Shown: positions 1 to 8,136 of the stretch, in pieces
Layout of the letters: each line of letters starts with the position of its first letter
Numbering within the stretch: position 1 is the stretch's first letter
NCBI RefSeq assembly: GCF_026788005.1
Contig: NZ_JABEPE010000002.1
Location: forward strand, 124,001-188,000
DNA length: 64,000 nucleotides
Reading direction: 5' to 3'
Origin: Alteromonas sp. a30
Lineage (GTDB): Bacteria; Pseudomonadota; Gammaproteobacteria; Enterobacterales; Alteromonadaceae
Translations under genes and position numbers: made by a program
Notes under the pieces: model-generated
Databases searched by the model: none
Seen by the model: only the letters and a program-made list of their open reading frames with translations
Told to the model about the DNA's origin: nothing

Positions 1-1548
1 AGCTTCTTCTTGTTGCTCACCAATTTACCTGACGCCAAAGGATTGCATTCCAAAACCATGCGCTTATTGAGAAATGGTCGGCGTAAATTCTCTAAACAAT
101 ACTTTTGTGAGTTCCCTGTTTGCCGAGAAATTTTCATGCGCCTTGTTAAGCAAGTCAGATTCTTTGGTTTATCTTGGGATTTAATGCATCGACACGGCAT
201 CATGCAAGCATATTTGCCTCAGTGGGACCACATTGTTGGCATGATGCAATTCGACCTATTTCACGCCTATACGGTCGATGAACATACGCATCGTTTAATC
301 AAACAACTGGCTTATTTTGCTAATAAAGACCAAAACGACACTTTCCCGCGCTGTGGTCGTATTATGCAAAACATGGACAAGCCGGAAATCATCTTCCTAG
401 CAGGCATTTTTCACGATATAGACAAAGGCAGAAACGGCGATCATTCCAAGCTTGGTGCCGAAACCGTTAAAGAGTTTGGCAAGCTACACGGCCTACCGCC
501 TGAAGATACTAAGCTCATTTCGTGGCTGGTTGAAAAGCACTTACTGCTTTCTGTGGTGGCCCAACGCCGCGATATTCAAGACCCAGAAGTGATCCAAGAG
601 TTCGCGACCACCATACGTAACCATGTCAATCTAGAACACTTGTACGCATTAACCCTAGCGGATATTCGTGCAACCAACGATAATTTATGGAATGACTGGA
701 AGTCCTCACTGCTAAGAGAGCTTTACTTGCTTACCAGCAAAGCACTTGAAAATGGCTTGGAAAACGAAGTCGATGTGCAAGAAAGGATCGAAAAAAATAA
801 GGCGAAAGCAAGAGCATTACTGGAAAACTTCAAATGCGAACCCAGTAAATACGAAGCGCTATGGTCACAATTTCCCGATGACTATTTTATTCGTTTTAAG
901 CCAACACAGGTTGCCTGGCATTCACAGTCTATTATTTATCATACAGATTTATCGGAAGATAACGGGGAAGTTCCTATGGTAGACATTGCCAATGGCACGC
1001 TAAAAGCGGGAACCGAACTAATTATCTTTTGCAAAGATAGACCCGCATTATTTGCCCAAACGGCCTCGGTGCTAGACAGCAAAAACTGCTCAATTAACGA
1101 TGCACAAATCTGCGCTTTAAATAATGGCTATATCTTTGACAGCTTTATTATTTTGGAACAAGACGGCAAGCAGATAAAATCTAAAGCCCGTTTGGAAGCG
1201 TTAAAAGACGCGGTTATCACCCAATTGAGACGCCCCGGTGTTGAACACAAAAACTTGCGCAGAATGCCAAGACAGCTAAAACAGCTAAATGTGCCGACAA
1301 AAGTACGCTTCTTCTCTCAGCCAGAACAAACTATGGTGGAACTAGAAGCACTCGACGCACCGGGCCTACTCGCTAAAATCGCCCATGTTTTCGTTGATCA
1401 AGAATTAACATTGCGAGTGGCAAAAGTAACCACCATTGGCGAGCGTGCGGAAGACTTGTTTATCGTCAGTAATAAAGACGGTATCGCGCTCACCCAGAAT
1501 GAACAAGTCAAACTAAAAAAAGAATTATTAGAGCGATTATCGGATTAA
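1..1548 (+). CDS. glnD: Bifunctional uridylyltransferase/uridylyl-removing enzyme GlnD, C-terminal part
   Basis: The reading frame is open from the first base, so this is the 3' part of a gene that starts outside the window; about 515 residues are visible. GlnD uridylylates and de-uridylylates PII proteins in response to glutamine. The visible part has the HD hydrolase domain (motif GIFHDIDKGRNGDHS, near residue 140), needed for UMP removal, then two C-terminal ACT domains (ELIIFCKDRPALFAQTASVL and the region starting MVELEALDAPGLLAKIAHVF) that bind glutamine. The nucleotidyltransferase domain lies upstream of the window. It is followed 45 bp later by dapD on the same strand, a pairing common in gammaproteobacteria. 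No frameshift is seen. Confidence 0.96.
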   Translation, partial: SFFLLLTNLPDAKGLHSKTMRLLRNGRRKFSKQYFCEFPVCREIFMRLVKQVRFFGLSWDLMHRHGIMQAYLPQWDHIVGMMQFDLFHAYTVDEHTHRLIKQLAYFANKDQNDTFPRCGRIMQNMDKPEIIFLAGIFHDIDKGRNGDHSKLGAETVKEFGKLHGLPPEDTKLISWLVEKHLLLSVVAQRRDIQDPEVIQEFATTIRNHVNLEHLYALTLADIRATNDNLWNDWKSSLLRELYLLTSKALENGLENEVDVQERIEKNKAKARALLENFKCEPSKYEALWSQFPDDYFIRFKPTQVAWHSQSIIYHTDLSEDNGEVPMVDIANGTLKAGTELIIFCKDRPALFAQTASVLDSKNCSINDAQICALNNGYIFDSFIILEQDGKQIKSKARLEALKDAVITQLRRPGVEHKNLRRMPRQLKQLNVPTKVRFFSQPEQTMVELEALDAPGLLAKIAHVFVDQELTLRVAKVTTIGERAEDLFIVSNKDGIALTQNEQVKLKKELLERLSD

Positions 1549-1593
1549 CCCCAGTTGCTCACAAAGATTTAACCACAACAGGATTTAACCCCC

Positions 1594-2418
1594 ATGTCTG
1601 ATGTAAAAACTATCATTGAAAATGCCTTCGAAGACCGCGATAACATTTCGCCACTTTTGGTCTCTGAAGAAGTGAAATCGGCTATCAATGAAACCATTGC
1701 TAAGCTTAACGATGGCAGCATTCGTGTTGCAGAAAAAATCGCCGGTGAGTGGGTGGTACATCAATGGGTAAAAAAGGCGGTATTACTGTCGTTTCGCATC
1801 AATGAAAACCACATGATGCTAACATCCGAAAACCGTTACTTTGATAAAGTAGCCTTAAAATTTAGAGATTACACCAAAGAACAGTTTCAAAAAGAAGGCA
1901 TGCGAGTTGTGCCACCAGCGACCGTGCGCACGGGGTCATACATTGGAAAAAACGTGGTGTTAATGCCCTCTTACGTCAACATCGGAGCTTTTGTTGATGA
2001 AGGCACAATGGTCGACACATGGGCAACCGTTGGCTCTTGTGCTCAAATTGGTAAAAACGTGCATCTTTCTGGCGGTGTCGGCATTGGCGGCGTGCTAGAG
2101 CCACTTCAAGCAAACCCAACCATCATTGAAGACAACTGTTTTATTGGCGCACGCTCTGAAATCGTAGAAGGCGTGATTGTTGAGGAAGGCGCGGTGATTT
2201 CAATGGGAGTTTACATTGGTCAAAGTACGCGTATTTACGACCGTGAAACGGGTGAAATCCATTATGGCCGAGTTCCTGCGGGCGCAGTTGTGGTGCCAGG
2301 CAACTTGCCATCGGCTGACGGAAAATACAGCTTATATGCGGCTATTATCGTAAAGAAAGTAGATGCACAAACCCGCGCAAAAGTAGGCATCAATGCCTTA
2401 TTAAGAGCAGCCGACTAA
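1594..2418 (+). CDS. dapD: 2,3,4,5-tetrahydropyridine-2,6-dicarboxylate N-succinyltransferase DapD
   Basis: Cytoplasmic enzyme of the succinylase branch of diaminopimelate/lysine synthesis, transferring succinyl from succinyl-CoA to tetrahydrodipicolinate. The 274-residue length is normal for the family. The N-terminal part is helical. The middle and C-terminal parts carry hexapeptide repeats of a left-handed beta-helix (for example [20 protein letters not shown] and the [18 protein letters not shown] stretch). The start ATG has a weak AGGA upstream. It probably shares a transcript with glnD, 45 bp upstream. The next gene is convergent, with a structured spacer between them. Confidence 0.97.
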   Translation: MSDVKTIIENAFEDRDNISPLLVSEEVKSAINETIAKLNDGSIRVAEKIAGEWVVHQWVKKAVLLSFRINENHMMLTSENRYFDKVALKFRDYTKEQFQKEGMRVVPPATVRTGSYIGKNVVLMPSYVNIGAFVDEGTMVDTWATVGSCAQIGKNVHLSGGVGIGGVLEPLQANPTIIEDNCFIGARSEIVEGVIVEEGAVISMGVYIGQSTRIYDRETGEIHYGRVPAGAVVVPGNLPSADGKYSLYAAIIVKKVDAQTRAKVGINALLRAAD

Positions 2419-2461
2419 ACATTATTGAGATATGTTTAAGTAACTAGGCACAATGGAATGA

Positions 2462-2513
2462 CTACCTGCGCACCGTTAAAAACAGTAAATCTGCATTGAC
2501 GGCACGTAGGTAG
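2462..2513. terminator. Long imperfect hairpin between convergent dapD and yqcA
   Basis: Arms 2462-2476 and 2499-2513 pair over 15 positions with two internal mismatches and one G-U pair, enclosing a 22-nt loop. The hairpin lies in the 130-bp spacer between the ends of dapD and the convergent flavodoxin gene, where a bidirectional terminator is expected. There is no strong U-tract on either side, so the terminator role is inferred from position. A small structured RNA or a processing site is an alternative. Confidence 0.45.
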
Positions 2514-2548
2514 CTCAGAAATAGCAACTTTCTTAATTTATCAGCAGG

Positions 2549-2989
2549 TTAGGCTTTATAAACCGTCTCTATCCAAGGTAATACCTCTTCTTCCGCGTTA
2601 AATGTCTCTAACGCATCTACGATCTTAAGCTCTGAAATCGGACTCCCCGCCAATTCAAGCATTAACTCATATACCTCTCTACCAGCTTGCGCAAAGCTAT
2701 CTCCATAACTGCTATCGCCTAAGGCCACTACGCTAAACGGCTTACCATTGAGCATCGGCATTTGGTCACGCAAATCCGCAATAAAGAATTCAATATTTGG
2801 CGGAAAGTCACCTTGTCCTGTAGTTGAGGTGATAAAACAAATATTTTCAGCCTCTTTAAAATCCGGTATTAATGGATCATCAAATAACGTCACCGTATGA
2901 CCCATTTCCTCTAACTTTGACTGAGCTTGCTCCGCAACATTTTGTGCGTTGCCATATACAGTACCCACAAAAATACTGATGTTTGACAT
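2549..2989 (-). CDS. yqcA: Short-chain flavodoxin, YqcA/MioC-like
   Basis: Predicted FMN-binding electron-transfer protein of 146 residues, the usual size for short flavodoxins. The N-terminal phosphate loop is GTVYGNAQNVAEQ. The FMN-contacting segments SSTTGQGDFPPN-like (here TSTTGQGDFPPN) and ALGDSSYGDSFAQAG are present. The neighbours match the E. coli yqcC-truC-yqcA operon: truC ends 3 bp upstream and yqcC overlaps truC. That context favours the name yqcA over mioC, although the fold alone fits either. The physiological electron partner cannot be read from the sequence. Confidence 0.88.
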   Translation of the reverse strand: MSNISIFVGTVYGNAQNVAEQAQSKLEEMGHTVTLFDDPLIPDFKEAENICFITSTTGQGDFPPNIEFFIADLRDQMPMLNGKPFSVVALGDSSYGDSFAQAGREVYELMLELAGSPISELKIVDALETFNAEEEVLPWIETVYKA

Positions 2990-2992
2990 GAA

Positions 2993-3739
2993 TTAAATAC
3001 TCCAAATTTTCCGTATTGCTTGTTTCGGATAATCCCATAACGATAACAGTTTCACCATCCGATCATCGACATTGGTGTGTATCGTTATAGGCTTGTTGGT
3101 TACAGGGTGATGCAGCGACATGCTGGTCGCATTCAACGCTAAACCCTGAAAGTGAAATTGCTGCCTAACAAATTTATTATGCTTACCATCGCCATGCGTC
3201 GTGTCACCAATAATAGGGTGACTAATATGCGCCATATGGCGCCGCAATTGATGTTTTCGTCCCGTTTTGGGAGATAAGCTCAACAACGAATATCGGGCAG
3301 ATGCATAACGCCCTACGGCGAAAGGCAGTTCAAACGTTGCCAATCGCTGATAAGCAGTCTGTGCGGGTTGTGCGTCTTTGTTTTTATCTGCCAATTTATC
3401 GGCAATCTTATCTAATTCTTCTTTTAAGGCGTAATCAATAAAGCCGCTTTCATCGGTATAGCCTCGAACAATGGCGGTATAGCGTTTCTGAACTTGATTC
3501 TCCGAAAATTGCACGCCTAATTCACGGGCAATACCGGAAGATAGCGCAAACAATAATACCCCAGAGGTTGGTCTATCCAGACGATGAACAGGGTATACAT
3601 GCTGACCAATCTGATCACGTACCATTTGCATGGCAAAGCGCGTTTCTCGCTTATCAATTAGACTTCGGTGAACCAGTAAACCCGGTGACTTATCGACAGC
3701 CACAATGGCGTCATCTTGATACAAAATAGGTAAAGTCAT
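2993..3739 (-). CDS. truC: tRNA pseudouridine(65) synthase TruC
   Basis: Cytoplasmic RluA-family pseudouridine synthase, expected to modify uridine 65 in the acceptor/T region of tRNA. The catalytic motif HRLDRPTSGVLLFA with the active-site Asp is near residue 55. The family motif YSLLSLSPKTGRKHQLRRHM follows near residue 150. Its length of 248 residues matches TruC, and it has no N-terminal S4 domain, as expected for this subfamily. The ATG overlaps the yqcC stop codon (ATGA), indicating translational coupling, and yqcA follows 3 bp downstream. Confidence 0.94.
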   Translation of the reverse strand: MTLPILYQDDAIVAVDKSPGLLVHRSLIDKRETRFAMQMVRDQIGQHVYPVHRLDRPTSGVLLFALSSGIARELGVQFSENQVQKRYTAIVRGYTDESGFIDYALKEELDKIADKLADKNKDAQPAQTAYQRLATFELPFAVGRYASARYSLLSLSPKTGRKHQLRRHMAHISHPIIGDTTHGDGKHNKFVRQQFHFQGLALNATSMSLHHPVTNKPITIHTNVDDRMVKLLSLWDYPKQAIRKIWSI

Positions 3740-4095
3740 GCGTCAACAACCGAATGCATACTTAACTGAGAGAAATAAGCATCGAGATGCCCAATAACGT
3801 CTTTTAACGCATGCGTATTGTCAACAGGTAACGTTTCTTCTGCCATCGGCAAAAGCAACATGTTTGAAGGTAAACTCTGTTTGTGTTTAATAAGCGTGTG
3901 CATTTTCGGCAAAAAGACAAACTGCAACCACTGTTGGAAATGCAAAGTATCGCAACAAAATGACAATGCACTTTGCAGCGCTTTTTCATCTGGGGCAACC
4001 TCAGACCAAAGACCTGCGCCTCGAATTTCAGATTCTAACTGCTTGAGCAGTTGACTGACTCGTAAATAAGGTTGTTCTAATACGTGTGTCTGCAT
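3736..4095 (-). CDS. yqcC: YqcC family protein (DUF446)
   Basis: Small, all-helical cytoplasmic protein of 119 residues of unknown biochemical function. It is recognised by the pattern YLRVSQLLKQLESEIRGAGL followed by a conserved WSEVAPDEKALQSALSFCCD-like region, and by its position as first gene of yqcC-truC-yqcA. The stop codon overlaps the truC ATG. In E. coli syd lies beside yqcC; here syd is a few genes away (6448-6996), so the block has been interrupted by the DUF3301, GNAT and DUF3192 genes. Confidence 0.88.
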   Translation of the reverse strand: MQTHVLEQPYLRVSQLLKQLESEIRGAGLWSEVAPDEKALQSALSFCCDTLHFQQWLQFVFLPKMHTLIKHKQSLPSNMLLLPMAEETLPVDNTHALKDVIGHLDAYFSQLSMHSVVDA

Positions 4096-4232
4096 GTGTC
4101 AATTTAGTTAAGCCATAATGGCGTGGGATTATGAAATTTTCTGCTCTTGTAAAATTTCTATTAGCGAATAACATAGCGGCGGCAGTATTTTATCCCAGTA
4201 TTGGCCTAGCCACTCTTTTACTCGGCTAATTT

Positions 4233-4238
4233 AAGGAG
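4233..4238 (+). promoter_or_regulatory. Strong ribosome binding site fixing a TTG start
   Basis: AAGGAG lies six bases before a TTG codon at 4245. No ATG in this frame gives a full N-terminal membrane segment, so this site decides that translation of the DUF3301 gene starts at TTG. Confidence 0.75.
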
Positions 4239-4244
4239 CTAACC

Positions 4245-4556
4245 TTGTACATTACTCTAACGGATGTGGTTGTTTTACTGGCAGCCTTTGTCGTCATCGC
4301 ACAATTCTGGCATATCAGAGCCATCACTGAAACCGCTAATCGTTATTTGGCGGCATTTTGCGAAGAGCGAGGATTGCAGCTTCTCAGCGTTGCCCGTTTT
4401 AAGACTCGTATAGGAATGCACCGAGGCAAGCCCGATTGGCACACTATCTTTGAATTTGAATTCTCTGGAAATGGGGAAGATAAATATAACGGCAAGTTGA
4501 TAATGAAAGGTAAACAGGCAGTTGATGTCGATATGCCTGCTTACCGAATTGATTAA
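4245..4556 (+). CDS. DUF3301 family single-pass membrane protein
   Basis: A 103-residue protein with one N-terminal membrane segment (about residues 5-24, rich in V, L and A) ending in W-H-I-R. A charged soluble domain follows containing NRYLAAFCEERGLQLLSVAR, characteristic of DUF3301. The TTG start is supported by AAGGAG six bases upstream. Function is unknown; the topology suggests a small inner-membrane protein with a cytoplasmic domain. It is transcribed divergently from yqcC across a 149-bp spacer and converges with the downstream acetyltransferase gene, 6 bp away. Confidence 0.8.
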   Translation: MYITLTDVVVLLAAFVVIAQFWHIRAITETANRYLAAFCEERGLQLLSVARFKTRIGMHRGKPDWHTIFEFEFSGNGEDKYNGKLIMKGKQAVDVDMPAYRID

Positions 4557-4562
4557 CCGCGT

Positions 4563-5210
4563 CTATTTGGGTTTAACTCTATCCCTAAACATCAACATAC
4601 CTTTGATGTTACCGACCTCCATTTCTTTTAGTGGACGATAACCTGAAGACTCAAACAATTCTCTGTTTCTGTCTAGCGTCCGAAACACCGCAATTCCTTG
4701 ACTATTTTCATCTTCCAACATGGCGCTTTCAACAGCAGATAACAACATTGTTGGTAAGCCTAAGCCTCTCTCGCCGGGATGGACCGCAATGAAAGACAAA
4801 ATATGAAAGTGCTCTACCGGTACATTTTCTAGAATTTTTTGCTCTTTTTCCAAAAGCTGTTTTGTTCCTACAAATCCAGCTGTTAGTAGCATCTTAAACT
4901 TCCAATGCCAATAACGCCCACCGCCAAATGCGGCTTCTGAACTATTCAAACATGCGACCGCGACCAAACGCTCATCATCAAACAATCCAATCATGGGCTG
5001 TTCTGCACGCAAAAAGTTTTTTAATTCTTCCCGAATTGCAGAACGCAAACGGTCCCCATATCCTTCTTGATCCGATTGAAATATATCCTGGAACACAGAG
5101 TCATTTCGATAAGCTTGATAGATCAACGATCCTGCTACTTTTAAATCGCTGTCTGCAAGGTAAATCGCTTTGATTTTACTACGTTTCTCAACATCTATGT
5201 CGTTGCTCAT
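4563..5210 (-). CDS. GNAT family N-acetyltransferase
   Basis: A 215-residue single-domain protein with the acetyl-CoA-binding motif A of GNAT enzymes near residues 140-160 (ILSFIAVHPGERGLGLPTML, then a helix), followed by a segment with FRTLDRNRELFESSGYRPL, typical of motif B. The substrate cannot be inferred. The family includes enzymes acting on amines, amino acids, antibiotics and proteins. It is a single gene whose 3' end faces the DUF3301 gene. Its upstream region contains an 18-bp perfect palindrome at 5306-5323 that could be an operator. Confidence 0.82.
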   Translation of the reverse strand: MSNDIDVEKRSKIKAIYLADSDLKVAGSLIYQAYRNDSVFQDIFQSDQEGYGDRLRSAIREELKNFLRAEQPMIGLFDDERLVAVACLNSSEAAFGGGRYWHWKFKMLLTAGFVGTKQLLEKEQKILENVPVEHFHILSFIAVHPGERGLGLPTMLLSAVESAMLEDENSQGIAVFRTLDRNRELFESSGYRPLKEMEVGNIKGMLMFRDRVKPK

Positions 5211-5434
5211 AGCCGCCCTTACAATTTGTTCGCCAAGTATTTAATGCCCATACCTAGCTTAATAATCACCAATTAACAAAAGTTGTTTGCTTTAACTGAC
5301 TTAAAAATGTGTTTAAACACATTAATCTTGAAAGTTAGCATAGCAGTTTTCTTTTTTTTGGTAAGTCCCTTTAGCATTTTGTTGATTAGAGACAAAATAT
5401 AATGTGTTAAATCCACTAAATAACGTTCAAACGC
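5211..5434. other. AT-rich intergenic stretch, upstream region of the GNAT gene
   Basis: No coding potential is evident on either strand. The only structured elements are the palindrome at 5306-5323 and, at 5401-5409, a partial copy of its half-site. The next 140 bp hold a terminator and a palindromic element, listed separately. Confidence 0.6.
5306..5323. promoter_or_regulatory. 18-bp perfect palindrome, possible operator
   Basis: AATGTGTTTAAACACATT is a perfect inverted repeat about 96 bp upstream of the GNAT start. A half-site-like AATGTGTTA recurs at 5401-5409. The symmetry and position fit a homodimeric repressor site; the protein is not identifiable. Confidence 0.4.
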
Positions 5435-5466
5435 AAAAAAGCCACGAGGTTTTAAACTCTCGTGGC
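5435..5466 (-). terminator. Intrinsic terminator of the DUF3192 lipoprotein gene
   Basis: On the minus strand an 8-bp stem (5459-5466 with 5441-5448) encloses a 10-nt loop and is followed directly by six T (5440-5435). It lies about 110 bp downstream of the minus-strand DUF3192 gene, beyond the palindromic element at 5469-5552, which therefore sits in that gene's 3' untranslated region. Confidence 0.75.
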
Positions 5467-5468
5467 TA

Positions 5469-5552
5469 GGGCGTGTTGATCTTTCGTGTATGAATTTTGT
5501 TCTAAATATATACAGGCCGCTGCAAAATTATACACGAAAGATCAACACGCCT
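5469..5552. mobile_element. 84-bp palindromic MITE-like element with TA flanks
   Basis: Terminal arms 5470-5490 and 5531-5551 are perfectly complementary over 21 bp. Imperfect complementarity continues inwards (5491-5497 with 5524-5530), so almost the whole element folds back on itself. The outermost bases (5469/5552) are a G-T mismatch, and TA dinucleotides flank both sides (5467-5468 and 5553-5554). This layout fits a miniature inverted-repeat transposable element mobilised by a TA-targeting transposase (IS630/Tc1-mariner type). No transposase is in the window and I saw no second copy here. Confidence 0.55.
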
Positions 5553-5574
5553 TAATAATAGGAAGAACGAATCC

Positions 5575-5943
5575 TTAAATTTTTCGATAGGTAGCGTCGC
5601 CCCAACCAATGAGCTTATTTTCTTTGAAGACAAGTGGTGTGCATTCATCCTTAGTTGTCATACCATCGCCTTTAACGCGTTGTGTACGATAAAATAACAC
5701 CATGTACTCACCGTCGGCTTTGTGGAATTCTGTAAAATCAGGGGTTCCAAGAATGCTTTTAACTTGATCGGCACTTAAATCAAGTTTTAGGTTTGAAATT
5801 GCTTTTCTATTGCTTTCTTCACGATCTTCCCAATCGCTGTATCCACTGCGAATATCACCATTTCCATCGATTTTTACCACACAGCCACCAAGTGACAATG
5901 CCAAAGGTAATACCGCAACAATAGCTAGCTTGTTAAATTTCAT
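5575..5943 (-). CDS. DUF3192 family lipoprotein
   Basis: Predicted 122-residue lipoprotein: MKFNKLAIVAVLPLALSLGGC gives a basic n-region, a hydrophobic core and a lipobox (LGGC) with the acceptor Cys at residue 21. The mature domain contains SNLKLDLSADQVKSILGTPD, a segment with FYRTQR and then KDECTPLVF, shared with the protein at 9620-9991. The frame extends upstream to an earlier ATG at 5988, but the start at 5943 gives a proper signal peptide and has GGGA upstream. Function is unknown. The SmpA/BamE-like arrangement of a short lipoprotein with a 'lg.s..qv...lG.Pd' helix suggests an envelope role, but that is only a resemblance. Confidence 0.8.
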   Translation of the reverse strand: MKFNKLAIVAVLPLALSLGGCVVKIDGNGDIRSGYSDWEDREESNRKAISNLKLDLSADQVKSILGTPDFTEFHKADGEYMVLFYRTQRVKGDGMTTKDECTPLVFKENKLIGWGDATYRKI

Positions 5944-6070
5944 TATTCTAATTCCCATATCAATATTAAGTTGTGCTAGTGTTGCCACTCTATCAATAAC
6001 AATGCCAAATCATAACTTATTGATATTATTATATAATTTTAATTAAAATAAACGATAGATTACCCTTTAG

Positions 6071-6087
6071 TTAGTAATTCTTACTAA
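6071..6087. promoter_or_regulatory. 7-bp inverted repeat upstream of a small ORF
   Basis: TTAGTAA-TTC-TTACTAA (6071-6087) lies about 20-30 bp upstream of the start of the small gene at 6108, in the divergent spacer with the DUF3192 gene. The position suits an operator overlapping a promoter. No regulator can be assigned. Confidence 0.3.
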
Positions 6088-6107
6088 AATGTCGTTTTTT
6101 TAACGAA

Positions 6108-6425
6108 ATGATGCTTATTATGATTGACGAAAAATTACTCTTTATTTGCGCCCAACTCGCCAAGCAAGGCAAAAAGCCCAGTGTTGGATTACTCAAAGGT
6201 AAGGCCCCTGCGAATTACCCTCTACCGCAAATTATTGCCGCAGTTCAATATTGGAAAGCCAATCCAACATTAAAAGGAGTGGAAGTTAGTGAAGAAGCAG
6301 GTAATGAAGCGCTTTCTGCACAAGGCCCTTCCCCAGCAACGCTAGAAGCAAGGGTCGAATACCTAGAAACGAAAGTCGCTCTATTGGAAGCAAAACTCAA
6401 CAAGCTTTTACATCCGCAAGGATAG
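6108..6425 (+). CDS. Small conserved-looking protein with C-terminal coiled coil
   Basis: A 105-residue hypothetical protein. The N-terminal half (MIDEKLLFICAQLAKQGKKP onwards) resembles a helix-turn-helix-like or KfrA-type N-terminal region in its helix pattern. The C-terminal 30 residues form a heptad-rich helix (ARVEYLETKVALLEAKLNKL), a likely coiled coil for oligomerisation. A linker rich in S, A, G and E joins them. ATG codons at 6108, 6111 and 6120 are all possible starts and none has a good ribosome binding site. I do not recognise a characterised family; a small DNA-binding protein is one possibility. Confidence 0.6.
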   Translation: MMLIMIDEKLLFICAQLAKQGKKPSVGLLKGKAPANYPLPQIIAAVQYWKANPTLKGVEVSEEAGNEALSAQGPSPATLEARVEYLETKVALLEAKLNKLLHPQG

Positions 6426-6447
6426 AATATGAAAGCACTATAAAACG

Positions 6448-6996
6448 TTATAAAACAACTGGCTCTAACCCTCTTAAAAACGTTGCGAGATCACTAGCAA
6501 TGACTTTTTTAGGTTCTTGTCCAACAGGCTCCAAAATCACCTCACCAGTCTCATTCAGAACAGAAAGAATATAATTATCATCTTCTGTTTGTGCAAAAAA
6601 CAAAGTATCGCGCTGCCCTAAACGGCGCTTCATTAATAAGTGCGCAATTAAGTTTTCTTGTAACCGGATAAAATCATCTTCATTCCAAACCATGAGTAAT
6701 TGTAAATCACCTTGACTCGCTCTCGCGTTGAGATGGTCGGCCCAATATGTACAAAAATAATCTTGAAAGTCTTGGTGAATTCGCATATCCATGCCTTTCT
6801 CAACTTGACTAAAATCAACAGAAACATCATGCCTGACAGGCTGCCAAACACATACACCATCAACCATCGTCGTTGTACAACAAGGAGATAACCAACTATC
6901 ATCACAATCAACTTTTAGAGGTACACCCTCCTCTTCATATCTTGCGATGTATTTCCCGATGAAATTTGCTAGCGCAATTTGAGTCCTGGACTGCAT
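6448..6996 (-). CDS. syd: SecY-interacting protein Syd
   Basis: Acidic, 182-residue cytoplasmic protein of the Syd family, which binds SecY at the inner membrane and monitors translocon assembly. Family features are visible: an N-terminal helix, the region DCDDSWLSPCC, then VCVWQPVRHD, then HQDFQDYFCTYWADHL, and a C-terminal helix. The length equals E. coli Syd. It is divergent from queF with an 84-bp spacer. The syd-queF adjacency is a classical gammaproteobacterial arrangement that supports the call. Confidence 0.93.
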   Translation of the reverse strand: MQSRTQIALANFIGKYIARYEEEGVPLKVDCDDSWLSPCCTTTMVDGVCVWQPVRHDVSVDFSQVEKGMDMRIHQDFQDYFCTYWADHLNARASQGDLQLLMVWNEDDFIRLQENLIAHLLMKRRLGQRDTLFFAQTEDDNYILSVLNETGEVILEPVGQEPKKVIASDLATFLRGLEPVVL

Positions 6997-7023
6997 AAAA
7001 TATCCTATTTAACCATGAGTAAA

Positions 7024-7037
7024 GGGTAATGTTACCC
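7024..7037. promoter_or_regulatory. Inverted repeat between syd and queF
   Basis: GGGTAA-TG-TTACCC is a perfect 6-bp inverted repeat centred in the 84-bp divergent spacer, 44 bp upstream of the queF start. It could be an operator serving one or both genes. No preQ1 aptamer-like fold was recognised. Confidence 0.3.
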
Positions 7038-7080
7038 GCACAAACTACCACAAAATAACGTATTTTGGTTTATCAAAAAG

Positions 7081-7929
7081 ATGACAAATTCAACAATTTC
7101 AGAAGCCAATGAACTCGCCGATTTAACCTTGGGTAAATCAGTTACCTATCAGGAAAACTATACCCCAACGTTGCTGCAAGCAGTTCCCCGAGCCATGGGC
7201 AGAAATGCCATTAGTTTGAAAAGCCCGCTTCCCTTCCACGGTGTCGATATTTGGAACGGTTATGAATTTTCATGGTTGAACACAAAAGGCAAACCCAATG
7301 TGGCAATTCTTCAATGTGTCGTGCCGTCAACCTCTCCTAATTTAATCGAATCGAAGTCTTTTAAACTCTATTTAAATAGCTTCAATCAAACGCATTTTGA
7401 CCATCAGCAATCCGTCCTAAAAACGCTAAAAAAAGATTTATCGGAATGTGCCGGAGAAAGTGTGGAGGTGTTTCTTGAGCCTGTTCATCGCATTGCCCAA
7501 ACTCATCAAATCACTGAGTTTTCAGGAGAGTGCATTGACGATATTGATGTCGAAATCTCACAATATCAGCCCGCACCCGAGTTACTCCGTACTTCGGTTA
7601 GTGAGCACGTCAGCGAAACGCTGGTGAGCCACTTACTAAAATCTAATTGTTTGATCACATCACAACCTGATTGGGCAAGTATCATGATTCGATACCAAGG
7701 TGCGCGAATCGACCAAGCAAACTTACTTAAGTATTTAATTAGTTTTCGCCAACACAACGAGTTTCATGAGCAGTGCGTAGAGCGAATTTTTTCAGACATT
7801 CAATCCCGTTGTCACCCTGAGAAGCTCACTGTTTATGCTCGTTACACACGACGCGGCGGATTAGACATCAATCCAATCCGAAGCAATTTTGAAACACATT
7901 TCCCAAACTTGAGACTGGTTCGTCAATAA
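7081..7929 (+). CDS. queF: NADPH-dependent 7-cyano-7-deazaguanine reductase QueF
   Basis: Reduces preQ0 to preQ1 in queuosine tRNA modification; cytoplasmic. The 282-residue protein is the long two-domain (YqcD/E. coli) type. The family signature for NADPH binding, ESKSFKLYLNSFNQT, lies near residue 91. The catalytic Cys lies in LLKSNCLITSQPDWASIMI near residue 190. The second T-fold half ends with RGGLDINPIRS, the conserved Arg-rich C-terminal motif. The start ATG at 7081 is preceded by an AT-rich leader without a strong ribosome binding site. It lies between divergent syd and ppnN, as in enterobacteria. Confidence 0.96.
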   Translation: MTNSTISEANELADLTLGKSVTYQENYTPTLLQAVPRAMGRNAISLKSPLPFHGVDIWNGYEFSWLNTKGKPNVAILQCVVPSTSPNLIESKSFKLYLNSFNQTHFDHQQSVLKTLKKDLSECAGESVEVFLEPVHRIAQTHQITEFSGECIDDIDVEISQYQPAPELLRTSVSEHVSETLVSHLLKSNCLITSQPDWASIMIRYQGARIDQANLLKYLISFRQHNEFHEQCVERIFSDIQSRCHPEKLTVYARYTRRGGLDINPIRSNFETHFPNLRLVRQ

Positions 7930-8136
7930 TTGGGTTATTCTTTTTCACAATAAATTGCGGTAACGTTAACAATCCGACAATAAAAAGTGCGACTGAGTAC
8001 AGTACGATTTTGTCTTAAACAAGGTCTAATTCAGTAACTCGTAAAATAATCGTCGTTGCAAAGCCTGAGATTTACAGCATGAATCAATTAGTTCGTTCAC
8101 GAGGCAGCAACACCTCAAAAGAGGAATAAATATCCA

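Noticed and set aside
6997-7080. preQ1 riboswitch upstream of queF
   Set aside because: No preQ1-I-like compact hairpin with A-rich tail or class II fold is visible; only a short DNA-type inverted repeat is present.
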